Below, piece after piece: positions 1 through 13,075 of a DNA stretch of 64,000 nt. The position numbers were made by a program, and so were the translations under genes. Origin of the DNA: Dermatemys mawii (lineage: Eukaryota > Chordata > Testudines > Dermatemydidae); NCBI GenBank assembly GCA_007922305.1, contig ML677342.1, forward strand, positions 1,032,950 through 1,096,949, in the 5' to 3' direction. The notes beneath the pieces are model-generated. The model made no database searches and was not told the origin of the DNA. It worked only from the letters and a program-made list of their open reading frames with translations. Positions within the stretch are counted from its first letter, which is position 1, and each line of letters begins with the position of its first letter.

Positions 1-3000
1 CTACATAAAAAGTACAAGTGAAGTCAGTACAAACTAACATTTCATGCTGACAAAATGAGAAAATAGGCAATTTCAGTAATAGTGTGCTGTGACACTTTTG
101 GTTTTTTTTATATCTGATTTTTGTGAGCAAGTAGTTTTTAGGAGAGGTGAAACTTGGGGTATGCACAGGGTGCTGGAACAGTTTTTATAATAAGGGTGCT
201 GGTGATGGAAAACATGAATCTGGTGTTTGTTATAACTGCTTCTAGCCAAGGGTTGTGGCATTATCCCAAGTTCCAGCACCACTGGGTATGCAAGACAAAT
301 CAAACTTCTCAAAGGGATACAGTAGTCAAGAACCACTGCTATAACATAATTACATGAAAGCAGATCTTCATATATGTGTTTATCACTTGTTTTCTTTTTT
401 AATATTAGTCTTAATAATCTTTGCAAGGTATCAAGGCTTCTGTTTTTTAGAACCAACAAAATATGTTTAATAGCTCTATAGGCATTTGGGTTAAAGAATA
501 TTGTCTTGTATTTTACGCTAGTTCTATACATTCTTACTCTGTCACAGATGACATTTGCTTTAAATAATTTTATATTTCCTTTAATCTTTATTTATTTTGA
601 CCAAGAGTATAAAATCATCAACAAAACAAAAATCAGAAGTGGTTCCCAAATTAACTAATATAATAATCTTTCTTTAAAGAATCTCCTTAATACATTCTAG
701 CATAAAGGATGTAAATCTGTGATAGGTAAAACCTGTGTTAGTTTAACTTTTAGTCAATTTTAACTGGATATGAATGTGTTTCTGATAATTCTGATATAAT
801 ATGGTATTAATTGATAATTAAATATTAATAATGCAATTAATACCAATCTGGTGGTAATTGCAAATCTTTCTATGTTATCTGTAACAAACACTTGAAACTG
901 TAATATGAATGATGTATTACATTTAAGTATCTGCATAGGAGTATAGGTGCAATTTACATCTCTTCATCACAACATTCCAACCAAAAGTCAATTGAGCAAA
1001 TGTGTCATCATGTATGAAATGTATGCATACTAAATTGCCATGCATAGGCTTAAAAAGACATTGTAAAACATTTTGGGGGGGTCATTGCTAAACCATTTAC
1101 TGTCCCTTTAGCTTATATAATGCAGGGCCCAGCAGGTATCAGGAGGTGTGACCTTCTTGGCCCACGGAGTGTGATTAACCCCTGCTAAACCAGTGCAGTA
1201 TAAGTACACCCTGTCACAGTCCCTCTCTGCTCACTTTGTGGGGAAACAGCAGTCGATGGAGCCTGCACTTCACTCCCCACCCTGTGTGTTTTGGATGATG
1301 ATATGGATAGGCCACATAGGGTAAGACTCCCACTGAGTTCAATGACTATTTGATCAGGCCACTGAAACATTGTGTTGTATTTAACAGAAAAATACATGGA
1401 TAGGATTATCTACATTAACTATTTATCCATCATACAGGAGAGGTACATGTAAAGAAAATGTTAGATATTTTTCTTTGTTCAAGTGCACCCAGTAATGTGT
1501 CATCTAAGGGAATGAGGACACTGCCCCCCTCAGACTATGGTGGGGTGGGGGGATGTGTGAATAGCCATGCACATCAAAGTTCTGCACTGTAGTTCCCCCA
1601 TGTGGATGTGGTTGGTGTGAACTTAAAGGTCTTGAGTTTGCACTAATGTAGTCCAAACTACTCCCTTAGTTTGAACTGTAGGGCAATGTAGACATGCTCC
1701 AAGTTTACATCAGTATCATCTCTATTTTTAAAATTTTACTTTGCCGTATCTGCTAAATGTTCTTTATAGCAATGAATATATTTTTACAAAATGTATGTTC
1801 TGTGCGAAGTCTTCTGTTCTATAAGACTAAATTATCATTTCTAAAGTTACAAGTGCTTTTGAAAAATCCTAAGTAGGGACAGGCCACTCAGATACGCAAA
1901 GCTAATGTGACAAGATTTTAAAGCAGGAAATTATTTAGAAAACAATATAATGAATACATTTTATTCACTTACCCCCCCAGTCCTGCAAGGGATATCCTTG
2001 CAGGCAGACCTCTATGCTTATTTTCAGTCCTAAACTCGATACTTTTCTCCTTGCTGGCATCTCTGTTTATAGTGAGTTGAGGTTTCTGCAGTAACCTATG
2101 TACATAGCTGTGATACCACCAGTCTCCTAGAGACTGATGGTTTTCTGGTGGCATCAGCATTGATTAACCATCTCATTTTGTCACTTTATCTATTTTAAAA
2201 ACTTACATTCATTGAACTTTTCAAAAGATTTGGTTCCATTTTAAAGCCTCTAGACTCAGGTGAGCTCGAAATTTTGCTCAATTTGTTCTATTGGCTATTA
2301 GTACTTCATTATATTTTCCTTTACATTTAATTGATTTTTTTAAAAAATTACAGAACGACTATAAAATCACTTCATTTACAGAATATTAATACTCATCTCA
2401 TGGTAATGTGAGCTGCAAACAAAATATTGGATAATTGTATCATGAATTGGTTCAAATACCTCTAGTACCTTTTGGACTGTTGGTTTAATTTAATCTTATA
2501 AAATTCTAAGGCAACCCAAAATAAAATATGTGCCAACTATACATTTGAAAGTCTCCTCCAAAAGACACATTGCTATTAATTTGAAATAACAGAGGTTGCA
2601 AGTTGGCCGTTCAGCTGATGGAGCCAGTATTTTGCAAGTAATTCATGATGGTAATTTCATTCACATTCACATCAGTTGAACTGGTACTGCATGGCTGAAT
2701 TTGTGCCAGCTATTACTGCCAAAACAATTGTCATGCATTTGTGTTATGCTAGTAAAAACATGTTCCATTTTGGACAATTCTGGACTTGTAAATGTTGAAT
2801 CCTTTCCTCCATTTGAACACAGAGGCATTATTTTCATCCTTTTTGAAAAAACAAACATAAAGTCTTGCCTTGACTTCTGTTGGCCATTAGGGTTTTTGTA
2901 ATAACACTCTGAGCTTACACTAATGCAACTATTTGAGAAAGTGAAAGAGAGACCTGGTTGTCTCACAAACTCATTTAATAAATACTGTCAGGTAATGGCA

Positions 3001-3789
3001 AATTTAACCACATAATGTATGGAAAACATGATATTTTTAACTTTTTTGAACTAGTTTAAAGACTTTACAAATTCGTCAGTGAAATGCACTGACAAGTATA
3101 AAGACAATATCTGTAGAGAGAATCCCTTGATCTATTGCTTTGGGTAAGTTAAGCTTCCATTGGCATAGACTGCTATACTTCTGTTTATGTTGTACCTCAA
3201 ATAGAGCTATTTTAAATGTTTTCTGGTAGCACGTTTAGTTGCATTCTTTCTGAGCAGACAACTCTAGTTCTTAAAAATATACAACAAATCATATTAATTA
3301 AAATGAATAAATCATACAAGTTAAGTGATGTTTCAGAATGACTCCAAGGGCCATAAATTCAAGTTAATGATTGCACTACTACTTTCTGCATTTGAAGAGG
3401 CTCCCTGATGTATTAGGGGAAGAAAAAAAAGACAGCCACCCTATTTAAGACCATTTATCTGGGTAGCTTGCACAGGTAACTGCAGAGGCTACTTATGTGG
3501 CCAGATGTTATAATCATATCATAAATCTGAGGATGAAGCAGGCAATCATAATAGTGATTCACGGTAGCTAATATTAATATTTCACTGTGCTGAAATATGG
3601 CAGTAGAGTCATACTAAATGGGATAATATGTTAATTATTGCAAAACTTTGTTCATGGACATGCACCTTATATCGGTCTATTGAGAGTATATTTCATTGCT
3701 TTTGGAAACGTGTTTCTTACTTGAGGAACTGTGTGCTGTGGGGGATTTGACCAAACCACAATTTAACCTTTGTCTGGCTTGCTTTAAGG

Positions 3790-4545
3790 GCAGAGAGAAG
3801 AGAGAGGCACAGCTGCTGCTGCAAAAGTGGAGCAGGTTAGCATGGAGATGCTGACTCATCCGCAGGGAACGGAAGGGCAGGAAGTTGATAAAGGGCAAGC
3901 CCTGTGGGAGAAGCCTCTTTTCTCCCAGGCTGGGCAGAGCAGCACCCACCTTTGGAAGTGACAAAATACCAAGTTTGATTAGGACCTGCTGTGGGCATCG
4001 TGCTAGCTGCTCCTTTCTTTTCCCTCACCTGATTAGCCTTGTGGGGATGGGATTTTGCCTTTCCCACAGCCGGATCTGGAGGGCTTTGTTAGAGTGAGTA
4101 GGGAAGGCAGTTAAGTTATGACGTTGCAACCTTCAGTACGTGGGGCAGATGTCCAGTGCAGGAACTCTGTAGGCAGGGAATACAGTGACCAGATAAATGG
4201 CTTGGTAAAGTGTTTAAAGGAGGTGTTTGGTAAAGGAGCAGAACAGCAGGGGCTCAGTGTGCCTATGACTGGCATGGCAGTGAGCCAGCTCTCCCCCTTT
4301 ATAGCCTACCTTAGCCCTCATTCAAGGGAAGGGAGTGGTAAGGTCCCAGCAGTGCGTTGGCTGGGACCTGGATAGAAAAAGTGAGGACTGACAGAAGTCC
4401 GTGGGTAGATATTGAAATAATCATGGAGTTACCTGCACTGAACACTGTTATCTACCGGGTAGTCCCAGATATCTAATAATAAAGTTGCAGCCTGATTAAA
4501 CCATATCCAGAGTCTTCTGGTGCATTGATTGTGTGAATATCAACT
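3790..4545 (+). mobile_element. Probable degenerate LTR-retroelement 3' end
   Basis: This GC-richer block stands out from its AT-rich flanks. It ends with AATAATAAAGTTGCAGCCTG (a poly(A) signal context near 4477-4496) and a downstream stretch that runs to about 4545, as in the R-U5 part of an LTR. The wording of the block resembles a high-copy turtle LTR family as I remember it. I see no intact gag or pol frame, no clear TG...CA pair and no target duplication, so the boundaries and class are provisional. Confidence 0.4.
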
Positions 4546-4962
4546 GTCATGGTTTCAGGCAAACATTAAGCTTCCTAATCTTGTTGATGGTTATATTGGT
4601 TGTTCCTTTCAGTGATCTGTCACAGAGAGGAATGCCCAGCGATTAAAAGATAAGTGCATGCTGGTGACCCACAAATTATGAATGAATGCAAAAATGGGTT
4701 ATGACCTGAAATAACGTTTGAAGTATTAAAAGACCTTTTTGATGTGAGCGCTTAGCTAATTTTCAGGGGCTGTGAGTTGTTTCTGTTAGGAGGAGAAAAT
4801 GACGATGGCATCAAGTACTTCTTTGGTGTGATCTTCTATATTTACAGTGTAATCAAGTCCTGTTTCCCTGAATACCATAGGAATCAAACAACAGGAGAAA
4901 GTTATTTTGCTGAGTTCCAAGCCTTTTTCCATGCAGTACTTTACCCAGAATGTTCTCTCTTA

Positions 4963-5636
4963 GGCCATGTCTACACTACCACTTATGTTGTCAAAACTTT
5001 TGTTGCTAAGAGATGTGAAAAAAACACCTCACTGAGCCACATAAGTTTTGCCGCATAAGCCCTCATGTGCACAGTGCTATCTTGGCAGGATTCAGAGTGG
5101 TAGCCGTGTTAGTCTGTATCCGCAAAAAGAACGAGGAGAACGTGTCACACCTTAGAGACTAGCAAATTTATTTGGCCATAAGCTTTCGTGGGCTAAAACT
5201 CACTTCATCAGATGCATAGAGTGAAACATATAGTAGGCAAAAGTGTTTTTTTCTTCCCCTGATAATGGCTTACCTTAATTGATTAGTCTCTTAGAGTTGG
5301 TATGGTAACCCCCATCTATTCATGTTCTCTGTGTAGATATATATCTTTCTAATGTATGTTCCACTCTATGCAGATGATGAAGTCGGTTTTAGCCCATGAA
5401 AGCTTATGCCCAGATAAATTTGTTAATCTCTAAGGTGCCACAAGTACTCCTCATTCTATATTGGCAGGAGACACTCTCCCGCCAACATAGCTACCTCCAC
5501 TGGTTGATCTGGTTTTACTATGTCAACAGGATAGATCTCTTCCATCAGCATACTGTGGCTACATAAGTGATCTTACAGCATTGCAGATATATGGGTATCG
5601 CTGTGTTGCTGGGAGCTTGCAAGTGTAGACATGACC
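4963..5636. mobile_element. Harbinger-type MITE, interrupted by another repeat
   Basis: The ends are inverted repeats: GGCCATGTCTACAC at the left and its near complement GTGTAGACATGACC at the right. Both sides are flanked by TTA (4960-4962 and 5637-5639), the 3-bp target duplication typical of PIF/Harbinger elements. About 295 bp of the span is MITE sequence. The middle (5091-5455) is a later insertion listed separately. Confidence 0.8.
5091..5455. mobile_element. Inverted pair of Penelope-like element ends, nested in a MITE
   Basis: The left part (about 5091-5230) carries the turtle repeat with GTAGCCGTGTTAGTCTGTAT and CACTTCATCAGATGCAT. The right part (about 5340-5455) carries the same end in reverse complement, preceded by further internal sequence of the element. 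A 14-bp duplication, CTATNTTGGCAGGA (5077-5090 and 5456-5469, one mismatch), brackets the whole unit, so it went in as one event. I assign it to a Penelope-like family because longer copies I remember continue into a reverse transcriptase/GIY-YIG region; that part is not visible here. Confidence 0.6.
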
Positions 5637-6296
5637 TTAGTTTTTCTCGGGGTGATACTGGTGTTTCTCCAGCCATCATGGATTCTTTGCTTCTCTGATA
5701 TTTCTACTGCTTCTTTCCCACCCACACAGATACAAGAGCAATCCCAACCAGAGCAATCCCATTCTTGTGTTTATCGGACCCTTGAGAAACTGCATGACCC
5801 AGCCACTGCCCAGACTTACATGCAGACAGGTCACTGGGCAGTAGATCAGACTCAATCTCTTTCTCTCACTCTAAGTGGTCTCAGTGCCACTGGATGGGCA
5901 GAAGACCACACCCAGGAGGTGTGTGGGTTACATATATATGCAAAAAAGAATAAACATCAGACAGCTTTTTATGTTTTGCTTTTTCTTAGCGAGAGTTAGC
6001 CTTATTTCCTTGGCAGTTAAATTAGTCAATATCCTGTTTAATCAAGAATCAATTAATGGTTTTTTTAACAGCTAGAATCTGTTTTGACACTGATAAATAA
6101 AACATGTCACAATCTGTAAAATGCAAAAGTAATTTTTCTGCATTTTACAGTTTTTGTAATTTGTTTTGCCTTTGTATGTAGTGATAACCAATAGAACGTA
6201 TATTTTATTTATTGGCATTTCTGTAGACCTCATCACAGCAGTATTTCAGCAACTTATAAATAATGAATGAAACATCACAACTTCTTATGATGAAAT

Positions 6297-6460
6297 ATAT
6301 TATTATATAGGTGGGGAAAAGGAGGCACACAGCAATTAAGTGGTTTACCAAGGTTACATAATGAGTCTGTGGTAATACTGGGAATATTATCTAGCTCTTC
6401 TGAGTCTCCATCATGTACCTTAGCCACAAGACCATCCTTCCTTTGAGGATAAGGATAATT
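6297..6460 (-). mobile_element. MIR-like tRNA-derived SINE fragment
   Basis: Read on the minus strand it begins with a tRNA-like promoter (TCTTGTGGCTAAGG) and runs into a core resembling MIR (TTACCACAGACTCATTATG, then the complement of GGGGAAAAGGAGGCACACAG). It is old and diverged. Confidence 0.55.
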
Positions 6461-6663
6461 TGGCAATGGTTGTCTTGTTTATACAGAATTCTGTAGGGAA
6501 TATGTTAAACTTGGTTTTATTGGATTACTAATTATGGAAGTCTTTACCACTAATGCTTCAGGAAATGCTTTGAAAAACTTTGTTTTGAAACAATTATTCA
6601 TATGCGTATTGTTTACCTATTTTAACTAATGACTTTGCATGATATCAGGATCTTTGCTTAGAG

Positions 6664-6904
6664 CAGGGATCAGCAACCTCTGACATGCGGCCTGTCAGGG
6701 AAAGCCCCCTGGCAGGCCAGGCTGTGGGAAGCGGCGACCAGCCCATCCCTTGGCCCACAGCTCCCATTGGCCTGGAGCCGCGAACCTCAGCCAGTGGGAG
6801 CTGCAATCAGCTGAACCTGGGGATGCAGCAGGTAAACAAATCAGCCTGACCTGCCAGGGGCTTACCCTGGTGGTGGGCTGTGTGCCAAAGGTTGCCGATC
6901 CCTG
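6664..6904. mobile_element. hAT-type MITE
   Basis: Ends are CAGGGATCAGCAACC and GGTTGCCGATCCCTG, near-perfect inverted repeats. The flanking 8-mers GCTTAGAG (6656-6663) and ACTTAGAG (6905-6912) match at 7 of 8, which is the 8-bp target duplication expected for hAT. The body is GC-rich, with the inverted motif of this common turtle MITE (CCATTGGCCTGGAGCCGCGA). No coding capacity. Confidence 0.85.
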
Positions 6905-7149
6905 ACTTAGAGGGTCATCTGCTCCTGCTGTCTATGAGATCCTCAGATCTAAGATCTCCTGCACGGTTTCTCTAGATTTTGCTATGTTCACTAGACCTTA
7001 CAGTTTTACTTTAAAAATTAAATTTTGAATCCCCTCTGGCAGTAAAGATACATCTTCACAATCCATATCTATCAGTCTGCCCTCAGATATGGACGTGTAA
7101 CTCTCACTGAAGTCAATGGACTTTCAGATAAATATTGTATCTTTTTCAG

Positions 7150-7440
7150 AGGACAGAGTGGCTCAGTGTAGACAGTATTTATTAGCAGTCAGGAAACTGA
7201 GTTCTCTTCCTGGTACTGACATTGATTCTCTGTGTGACCTCCAGCACTGAAATTCTCTATACCTCAGTTTTCCCTCGTGTAAAAAGTGATGATTTTGTTA
7301 TTTACCCACCTTTGTCAAGTGTTTTGAGATTACATTATAGGCTCTTTGGTGCAGGGACTGTCAATTGTGTTTTTGTTTGTACAGTGCCTAGCACATGGTC
7401 CATGATTGGGGAGCCGTAGGTGCTGTCATAATACAAATAA
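7150..7440 (+). mobile_element. MIR-like SINE with L2/CR1-type tail
   Basis: A tRNA-related head is followed by a recognisable MIR core (CTGTGTGACCTCCAGCACTG, CCTCAGTTTTCCCTCGTGTA). The tail contains GTACAGTGCCTAGCACATGG and ends in a tandem of ATACAAATAATAAT, as in SINEs that borrow a LINE tail. Confidence 0.6.
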
Positions 7441-9085
7441 TAATTAATAGTCTGTGGATAAAAAGTGCTAAGTCGTCATATTACTACAGCCAATCAGGCA
7501 GAAACTGAAAACGAGAAGTCTGAATTTCCTGTATTCACCTCAGTAGAAATGCCAGGGGGCGGGGAGGACGGAGGAAGAGGGTGCATGGAGAGGTCACCAT
7601 TTTGCTACTGATATCATACCAGAAACATTTAGGAATTTAATCTATCATCACTTATATGGCACTGCAAATGGATATGGCACTACAGTAAAATAGACTGAAT
7701 AAAGTCCCTAGTCTAAACAACTTATTCTAAAAGCACAACTTGTTACAACAAAGTATAGCCCCAAGACAGAGGGTCTTATTCCATTCTTACGTACATCTCT
7801 AGGAAGCAGGAATAACTACCTTCATATCAGTGGAGTTTAGTGTAAAATTGGTGTACATGAGAACAGAATCAGGCCCAGAATGAGACGTAATGCTATAATG
7901 TTAGCGGAACAGATAGGTCTTCAGGAGATTTTTGGAGGAAGAGAGGTTCCCAGTGCAGCTGAATGCTCTAATCATGACATTTATTGGAAAGGTTTTTAAG
8001 AGGTCTTTAAAAACTATCAAATACTCTTGATCTTAATAATGGAGATATTTGTTCTTAGAAGTGAGAGTAAAATGGTGCTTACATTGTTATCACATAAAAA
8101 AACCCTGTGTCTGTGGAGTGGTGTGTGGGGCTTTAGTAAAACTTTGCCCCATCATCAGCAAATTCAATTCTGCGTAATAAACCAATAAATATGTTTGAAT
8201 GTCCTTCCTTGTGTCTTACAATAACTGATGTTGAAATATGAATGGTGCTAAATAAAAATAAGTATCTACATAGTCATTCTCTGCAGATGTTCCTAATAAT
8301 GATATGAAAGGTAATATTATAAAATATGAATAACATTTCTTAAAATAAGCCTATGTATCACTGATAATAAAAACATACATACACAGAGAGAATGTAGTAA
8401 AAAGAGACCCATAAATATAATTAAAATATATATTTTCTATCTAGGGTGCTCTGTTGTTCACTTAGGATCCAGTCCCAATTCCTTTTGTAGTCAATGGCAG
8501 TTTTGCTATTAATTTTAATGAGAGTAGGTAATGGTAGGTTAGAGTTAGCCTCCATATGAGGGAAAGGGAAGATGCTTATGTCAGTGTATGTGACATTTTC
8601 AGAAAACTAAGTCATTTTGTAAGGCAGCTCTTTAAATTCATTTGTACCACTTTCACGGTATGATGACCTGCCACACTGTTCATGAATAGAGAATCCTGTG
8701 CTATCTGATTTTCACTTTAAAGTAATTAACTCTGGGAAGTATTTGCCAATCTCCATCTCAAAAACACATGCTAGCTGCTCCACCTCTCTCTGTCAGTTTT
8801 GCACTGCTTCTGGTCAATTTGCTATTAAGGTGTGATACAAAACTGAAAGGGAAAATGCTGGGGCATAGACATAGGAGGAGGCTTGTCAGAGATTTGGCAA
8901 TTTAAATGCCAGAAGGCTTGCATAGGGTGTGATTTTTCTGCTCATATCTAGTGAGGTTCAGAAATTTCAGTTAACACAATACGTTTGGCAATAAACACAT
9001 GGTGTCTATTTTGAATTTATTTATGTTTGTTTAATGACTGAAGTGAAAAATACAAGGGAACTAACAAAAGTATATTTTCTTTCAG

Positions 9086-9206
9086 ATGGGAGATGAAAGA
9101 AGATGGAGCTCTGGAAGAGGAAGAAAAAGCTATGGTGGAACACCTAAAAAAAGTTTATTTCATACAGACTCCCCTTGCCTCAGAAGTTAAAGAACTATCA
9201 CCTTGA
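9086..9206 (+). CDS. Terminal coding exon, probable KIAA0825 C-terminus
   Basis: A polypyrimidine tract and AG acceptor (TATTTTCTTTCAG, ending at 9085) precede an open frame that uses one carried-over base plus 39 codons and then stops with TGA at 9204-9206. The peptide begins WEMKEDGALEEEEKAMVEHL and ends KELSP; it is charged and likely helical, with no catalytic motif. The competing frame (MGDERRW...) also stays open until 9188 but gives an Arg/Ser-rich peptide less like a protein terminus. In vertebrates KIAA0825 lies directly upstream of FAM172A/ARB2A in the same orientation, which is the arrangement here, so the assignment rests mainly on synteny. KIAA0825 is a large, poorly characterised protein linked to limb/digit development. 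Upstream exons lie outside the window. I did not verify the C-terminal sequence against a known orthologue. Confidence 0.5.
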
Positions 9207-10457
9207 AAAGAGTTTGTGTGGCACTTTCTGCTGAATTAAACATTATACAATAATTGTTTAGTGATAACTGAGGAAAAAATCCCTCTTCTGCATACATTAA
9301 ATAGCTAGAAAGCTAGGGAACTTGTATCTTGATGAGTAGCAGTTAGAAACTAAAGGATGTTGCTATATTATTGCCTAGTCACCTCCTTAAAACAGCAACT
9401 GTTATGTGTGTGGTAGCCAAGAATAATGTGAAAATGCTGTTTTTTACACAGTAGGACATACCTTTATGCAGTGGAGACAAGAAGGTGAAGGCAAGATGAG
9501 AAACTGTTTTTAAAGCATAAAACCAAAGCGTTATAAATAATACTACTTTGGACATTTTCCAGCCTACGTTTGCCAGTATATTACAGATACCATGTGGGGT
9601 CCAAGTGTATCTAAGCCTATGTGATTATGCTGGAAGACAGAAATCAGAGCTCAGGAGGCCTCTTCCCTTGTTCCATCCAAATGCAACCTTATGAAGGACT
9701 GCTCAGAGTAGTGGTGATAGACTTCCCAAAAAAAGGGAAAGAGTCCCAAGGCTATGCCATGGGCCTCGTCTTTCACCTCAACACCCAGCTTTTTTTGTGG
9801 AGTGCAGTGGATACGTGCTGTCCCTTGTGAGTGACTGTCGCAGAGGCTGCTTTAGTGGGTGCTTCCTCAGAGAAAATGTGCCTGCCTCAGGCATACTGTT
9901 CCCACTGAGATGGAGCATCTCCACCATGTCATGGGGCTTAGACTTAAAAGCACATTGCTCCCAACAGCTTTAAAGTTTAAAATGCTTTAAAAAGTGTGCT
10001 TTTATTGAAACCAAAACAGTTCAAGTTCAGACAATGCGCCAAGAACCAACTTAATAGTGAACTGAGAAATGAAAAATCTATCTTTCCATCCACTTCTCTC
10101 CACTGTGTAAGTATAGTTAAATCCCATTTTCAATGATAAATCCTGTACAGCTGTGTTATCTGATATTCATATCTGTCACATTCAAAATTTGTATTTTCAT
10201 CTGACATTCTCCTTCAACAAAACTAGTTTTTAAAACCTTTTTATATGCTGCTGAAGTTGTTGTTTGGCTGCAAGAAAGGGCTCGTGAACATTCCTCTATT
10301 GTAAAAAACCCAGACTTTTTTTATACTTACTTTTTTGGCATTGGAAGCATGGAGTTCTCCTTTCTCACGTTCCTGGAGGACAGTGACAAGAGCTGACTAG
10401 GGCTGTGAGCTTCTCCGTTTCCTAGGCAGAGGGAGCTGGTTCTTACAATCAGCACAC

Positions 10458-10560
10458 AATGGGCCTGAATCTCCTTTCATCGGAGATTTTTATTGGTATA
10501 ACTCCATTGAGTTGAACAGAATTACTCCTGATTTATAATGATATGGAGAGTTGGACCCAG
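10458..10560. repeat. Short palindromic dispersed repeat
   Basis: The unit starts GGGCCTGAATCTCC and closes with an inverted partner GGAGAGTTGGACCC. The interior has TATAACTCCATTGAGTTGAA. It matches a small foldback family common in turtles as I remember it, with no coding content. Confidence 0.5.
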
Positions 10561-11128
10561 GGTGACCTCTCTTTTCCAAAGGACTTTTGTAAGATCACTT
10601 TAAGACCTAAATAGTGATGCTGCATGAGACTCTAATTTAATCTAATTTCCTCTCACTGGTCATTTTTCTAATGTAGACCAGACATTAGACCATTTGAAAT
10701 GATATCTGCATCTCATAGTCTTCCAAAGACCTTGCCTGGGTCCACCAGCAAAGAGAGGGAAATGAGGCACTGATATTTCTAAAGTGTTAAAAATAAAAAT
10801 AAAAAAGCAGCCTTTTTTAACCTTGAGACAGTCATTATACATCACAAAGACGTGCTGGAGGGTAAAAACAATTTTTCCCTGCTTTGGATTTCACTTTTAG
10901 AACCACAACTAAGCTTTTAAAGCTTGAAACATGAATAGCGGGATTCCCTAAAATAGTAGATGCAATATGCTGGTAAATGAGGCATACATGCCCGTACCCA
11001 TATTAATGATATGTCAAGTGGGTGGAGGTCAATCAGCATACTTGGATTAGTCTGTCCTAGTCTGTCAACATTTATTTTACTGTGTAGAATATCTACTTAA
11101 TTTGTTATTGTATAATCATACAAAATAA

Positions 11129-11367
11129 GGGCTTGTCTACACAGAGAAATTGACTGAAATAGCTATTCCCTGATAGCTCCCCCTGTGATGCTCTTATTCC
11201 AGAATAAGAGTGCCTTTTTGATAAACTTTGGAAGTAGACTAAGGTAAACTGGAAAAAGGCATTCTTATACCCGTGTAAGAGTGTCCACATGTGGGGTTAC
11301 TCTGGAATAGGTGTAATGCTTTAATTGACACCCTTCCTTATTCCAAAATAAATGTGTGGGCAAGTCT
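11129..11367. mobile_element. Harbinger-type MITE
   Basis: The ends are GGGCTTGTCTACAC and the complement of AGACTTGCCCACAC. The flanks are TAA (11126-11128) and TAA (11368-11370), a perfect 3-bp duplication. The body contains an inner inverted motif (TTATTCCAGAATAAG) and no open frame of note. Confidence 0.8.
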
Positions 11368-12339
11368 TAAGAAATAGCATTCTCAATACCTCCCTGCAAA
11401 AGTTCGCTCAATAGCAACGCAGTGGAAAACTCTGGCATAGTTACATTTTCCATAGTAGGTAGATATATTTTTAATCTTTACAAAGTAAAGCTAAAGAGAC
11501 GGAATCAGCAGTCTGAATAAAGTCTGAAAATGTTCACAATATCTTCCTCAGATGTTTTTCTTATGCAAATCCACTCTGTCTTCATAAACCTAAGAGTCCA
11601 AACTAATTCATATTTGAAGCTGAAGTTTTCCTGAAATCATTAGTCAGGAAGGCAGGTATAGTCCATATGAAATGTTTCTTCTCACTGACTCTCAGGATGT
11701 AATGGGGAGAGGGGAACCAACAAGGGGAAATAACTTGTACTGAGCAGGCATTTTGCAACATTCTGTTTGTTGAGTGGAATTAAGTCTGAATAAGTGCAAT
11801 GGAGGTTTATAATTATGATTGCTAAATGGAATACCATTGATTTGTCAGGCTGTTTATTTTACACTTAATGCCAGACCGTTTATTTTAGGCCTTTCTTGAA
11901 AGAGAGCAAGAAGTAATACTTATTTTTACATCTGTTTCACCTCTATCTAAAATTAAGAATATTTGTACAACAGGACCCTCCTTTCCTTAACTTCCCCCCA
12001 ATAAAATGGTGCCTGTACACTATACTTAAAGTTCAGTTCCCTCTAGAAATTACTTTCATTTTTAAAAGTGACATATTCATACTCTTATAACTATTTGCTC
12101 CCTTAATATACTAGCTCTTTGCATATGCTTGTTGAGCCAAGCCTGTCTTTCACATATTTACACTCTTGCTTTGTTGAGAAATGCTAGGAGGTGAAATATA
12201 GAGACTTTAGCAGAGTGAGTTCACAAAAAGGTAGATATAATTGTAAAAGATACAGGAGTTTAAGGACCAGGTTCACTTGGGTGGTGCTTCACAGGTGTAA
12301 TCTTACCCCATAGCCATGCTAATTTTCCTGGAAAGATCA

Positions 12340-13075
12340 CCAAGTGTCAGGATGTCACAGGTGGCACTGATCCTCTAAGAGCACTGATCAGACCTGTGTC
12401 TGGTCAGCTGACCCTGGGCCCCAGAGGGAGGGAGATTGGGTGAGTCAGGCATGAGAGTCAGTCAGGAGTGGGACAGAGAGAGAACAAGAGAAAATACTCA
12501 AATGTGGGGCTCTCACTGCCTGAAAGAGAGGCTGCCGAGAGCAGAAGTCTCTGCAGGGGCTCACTGAAACTAGGAACACCAGAAGGAGCCTGAGTGGTGG
12601 TAGGAAGAGACTGTGGAACAAGAGGAAGGCCCAGGGGAGTGCCCCTGTGCTGTACATGGGGTATAGAGATGGGAAAACACCTGGGAGGGACATGAGACTG
12701 TGATTTAAGCTCAGGGTGTGTGGATATTGTTTGCAATGTTGCTTTGTTTGCACATTTGAACTCTAGAAGAGGACCCTGGAGTAAGCCCGAGAGCCCACCT
12801 GTCTGAAGGATGACTGAGACTGATGAAGAACCTGGAGTCACAGAAGGATGTGGAGCTCAAACCTTTTAAATTATGTTGTTGAACTTTATTTGGGGATTTG
12901 TGGTGTCCATATGATTAATTATTAGCCTAGGAGAATGTTATTAGCCTAGGAGAATGTTCAAGAAGTATTCTTGAGGAACCTGAGAAGGGAAAACCAAGGG
13001 TGGGGTACCTGGAAGACCGTGCCACCCCATGAAGGTGCACTCTGACATGCTGATCCTATGACAAAGGGTTACACT
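12340..13075. repeat. GC-richer block, possible LTR-derived repeat
   Basis: The block from about TGTCACAGGTGGCAC to AAAGGGTTACAC differs in composition from its flanks. It contains phrases seen in repeated turtle DNA (GACCGTGCCACCCCATGAAG). Two overlapping minus-strand frames (12445-12841) look like shadows of a non-coding repeat. Target duplications were not identified, so the class is uncertain. Confidence 0.3.

Larger units (their letters stand above)
1..9085 (+). other. Presumed intronic DNA upstream of the KIAA0825-like last exon
   Basis: This AT-rich stretch should be the tail of the last intron if the exon at 9086 is read correctly. I found no convincing coding exon in it. The longest open frames (for example 73-531 on -, 2667-2966 on -) have no splice context or recognisable domain. 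Repeats listed separately occupy about 3.8-4.5 kb, 4963-5636, 6297-6460, 6664-6904 and 7150-7440. The rest of 1-3789 and 7441-9085 shows only short dispersed motifs, such as the TGAAGTCAATGG type common in sauropsid genomes, and a possible MITE 3' end near 1700 (TGTAGACATGC). Confidence 0.45.
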
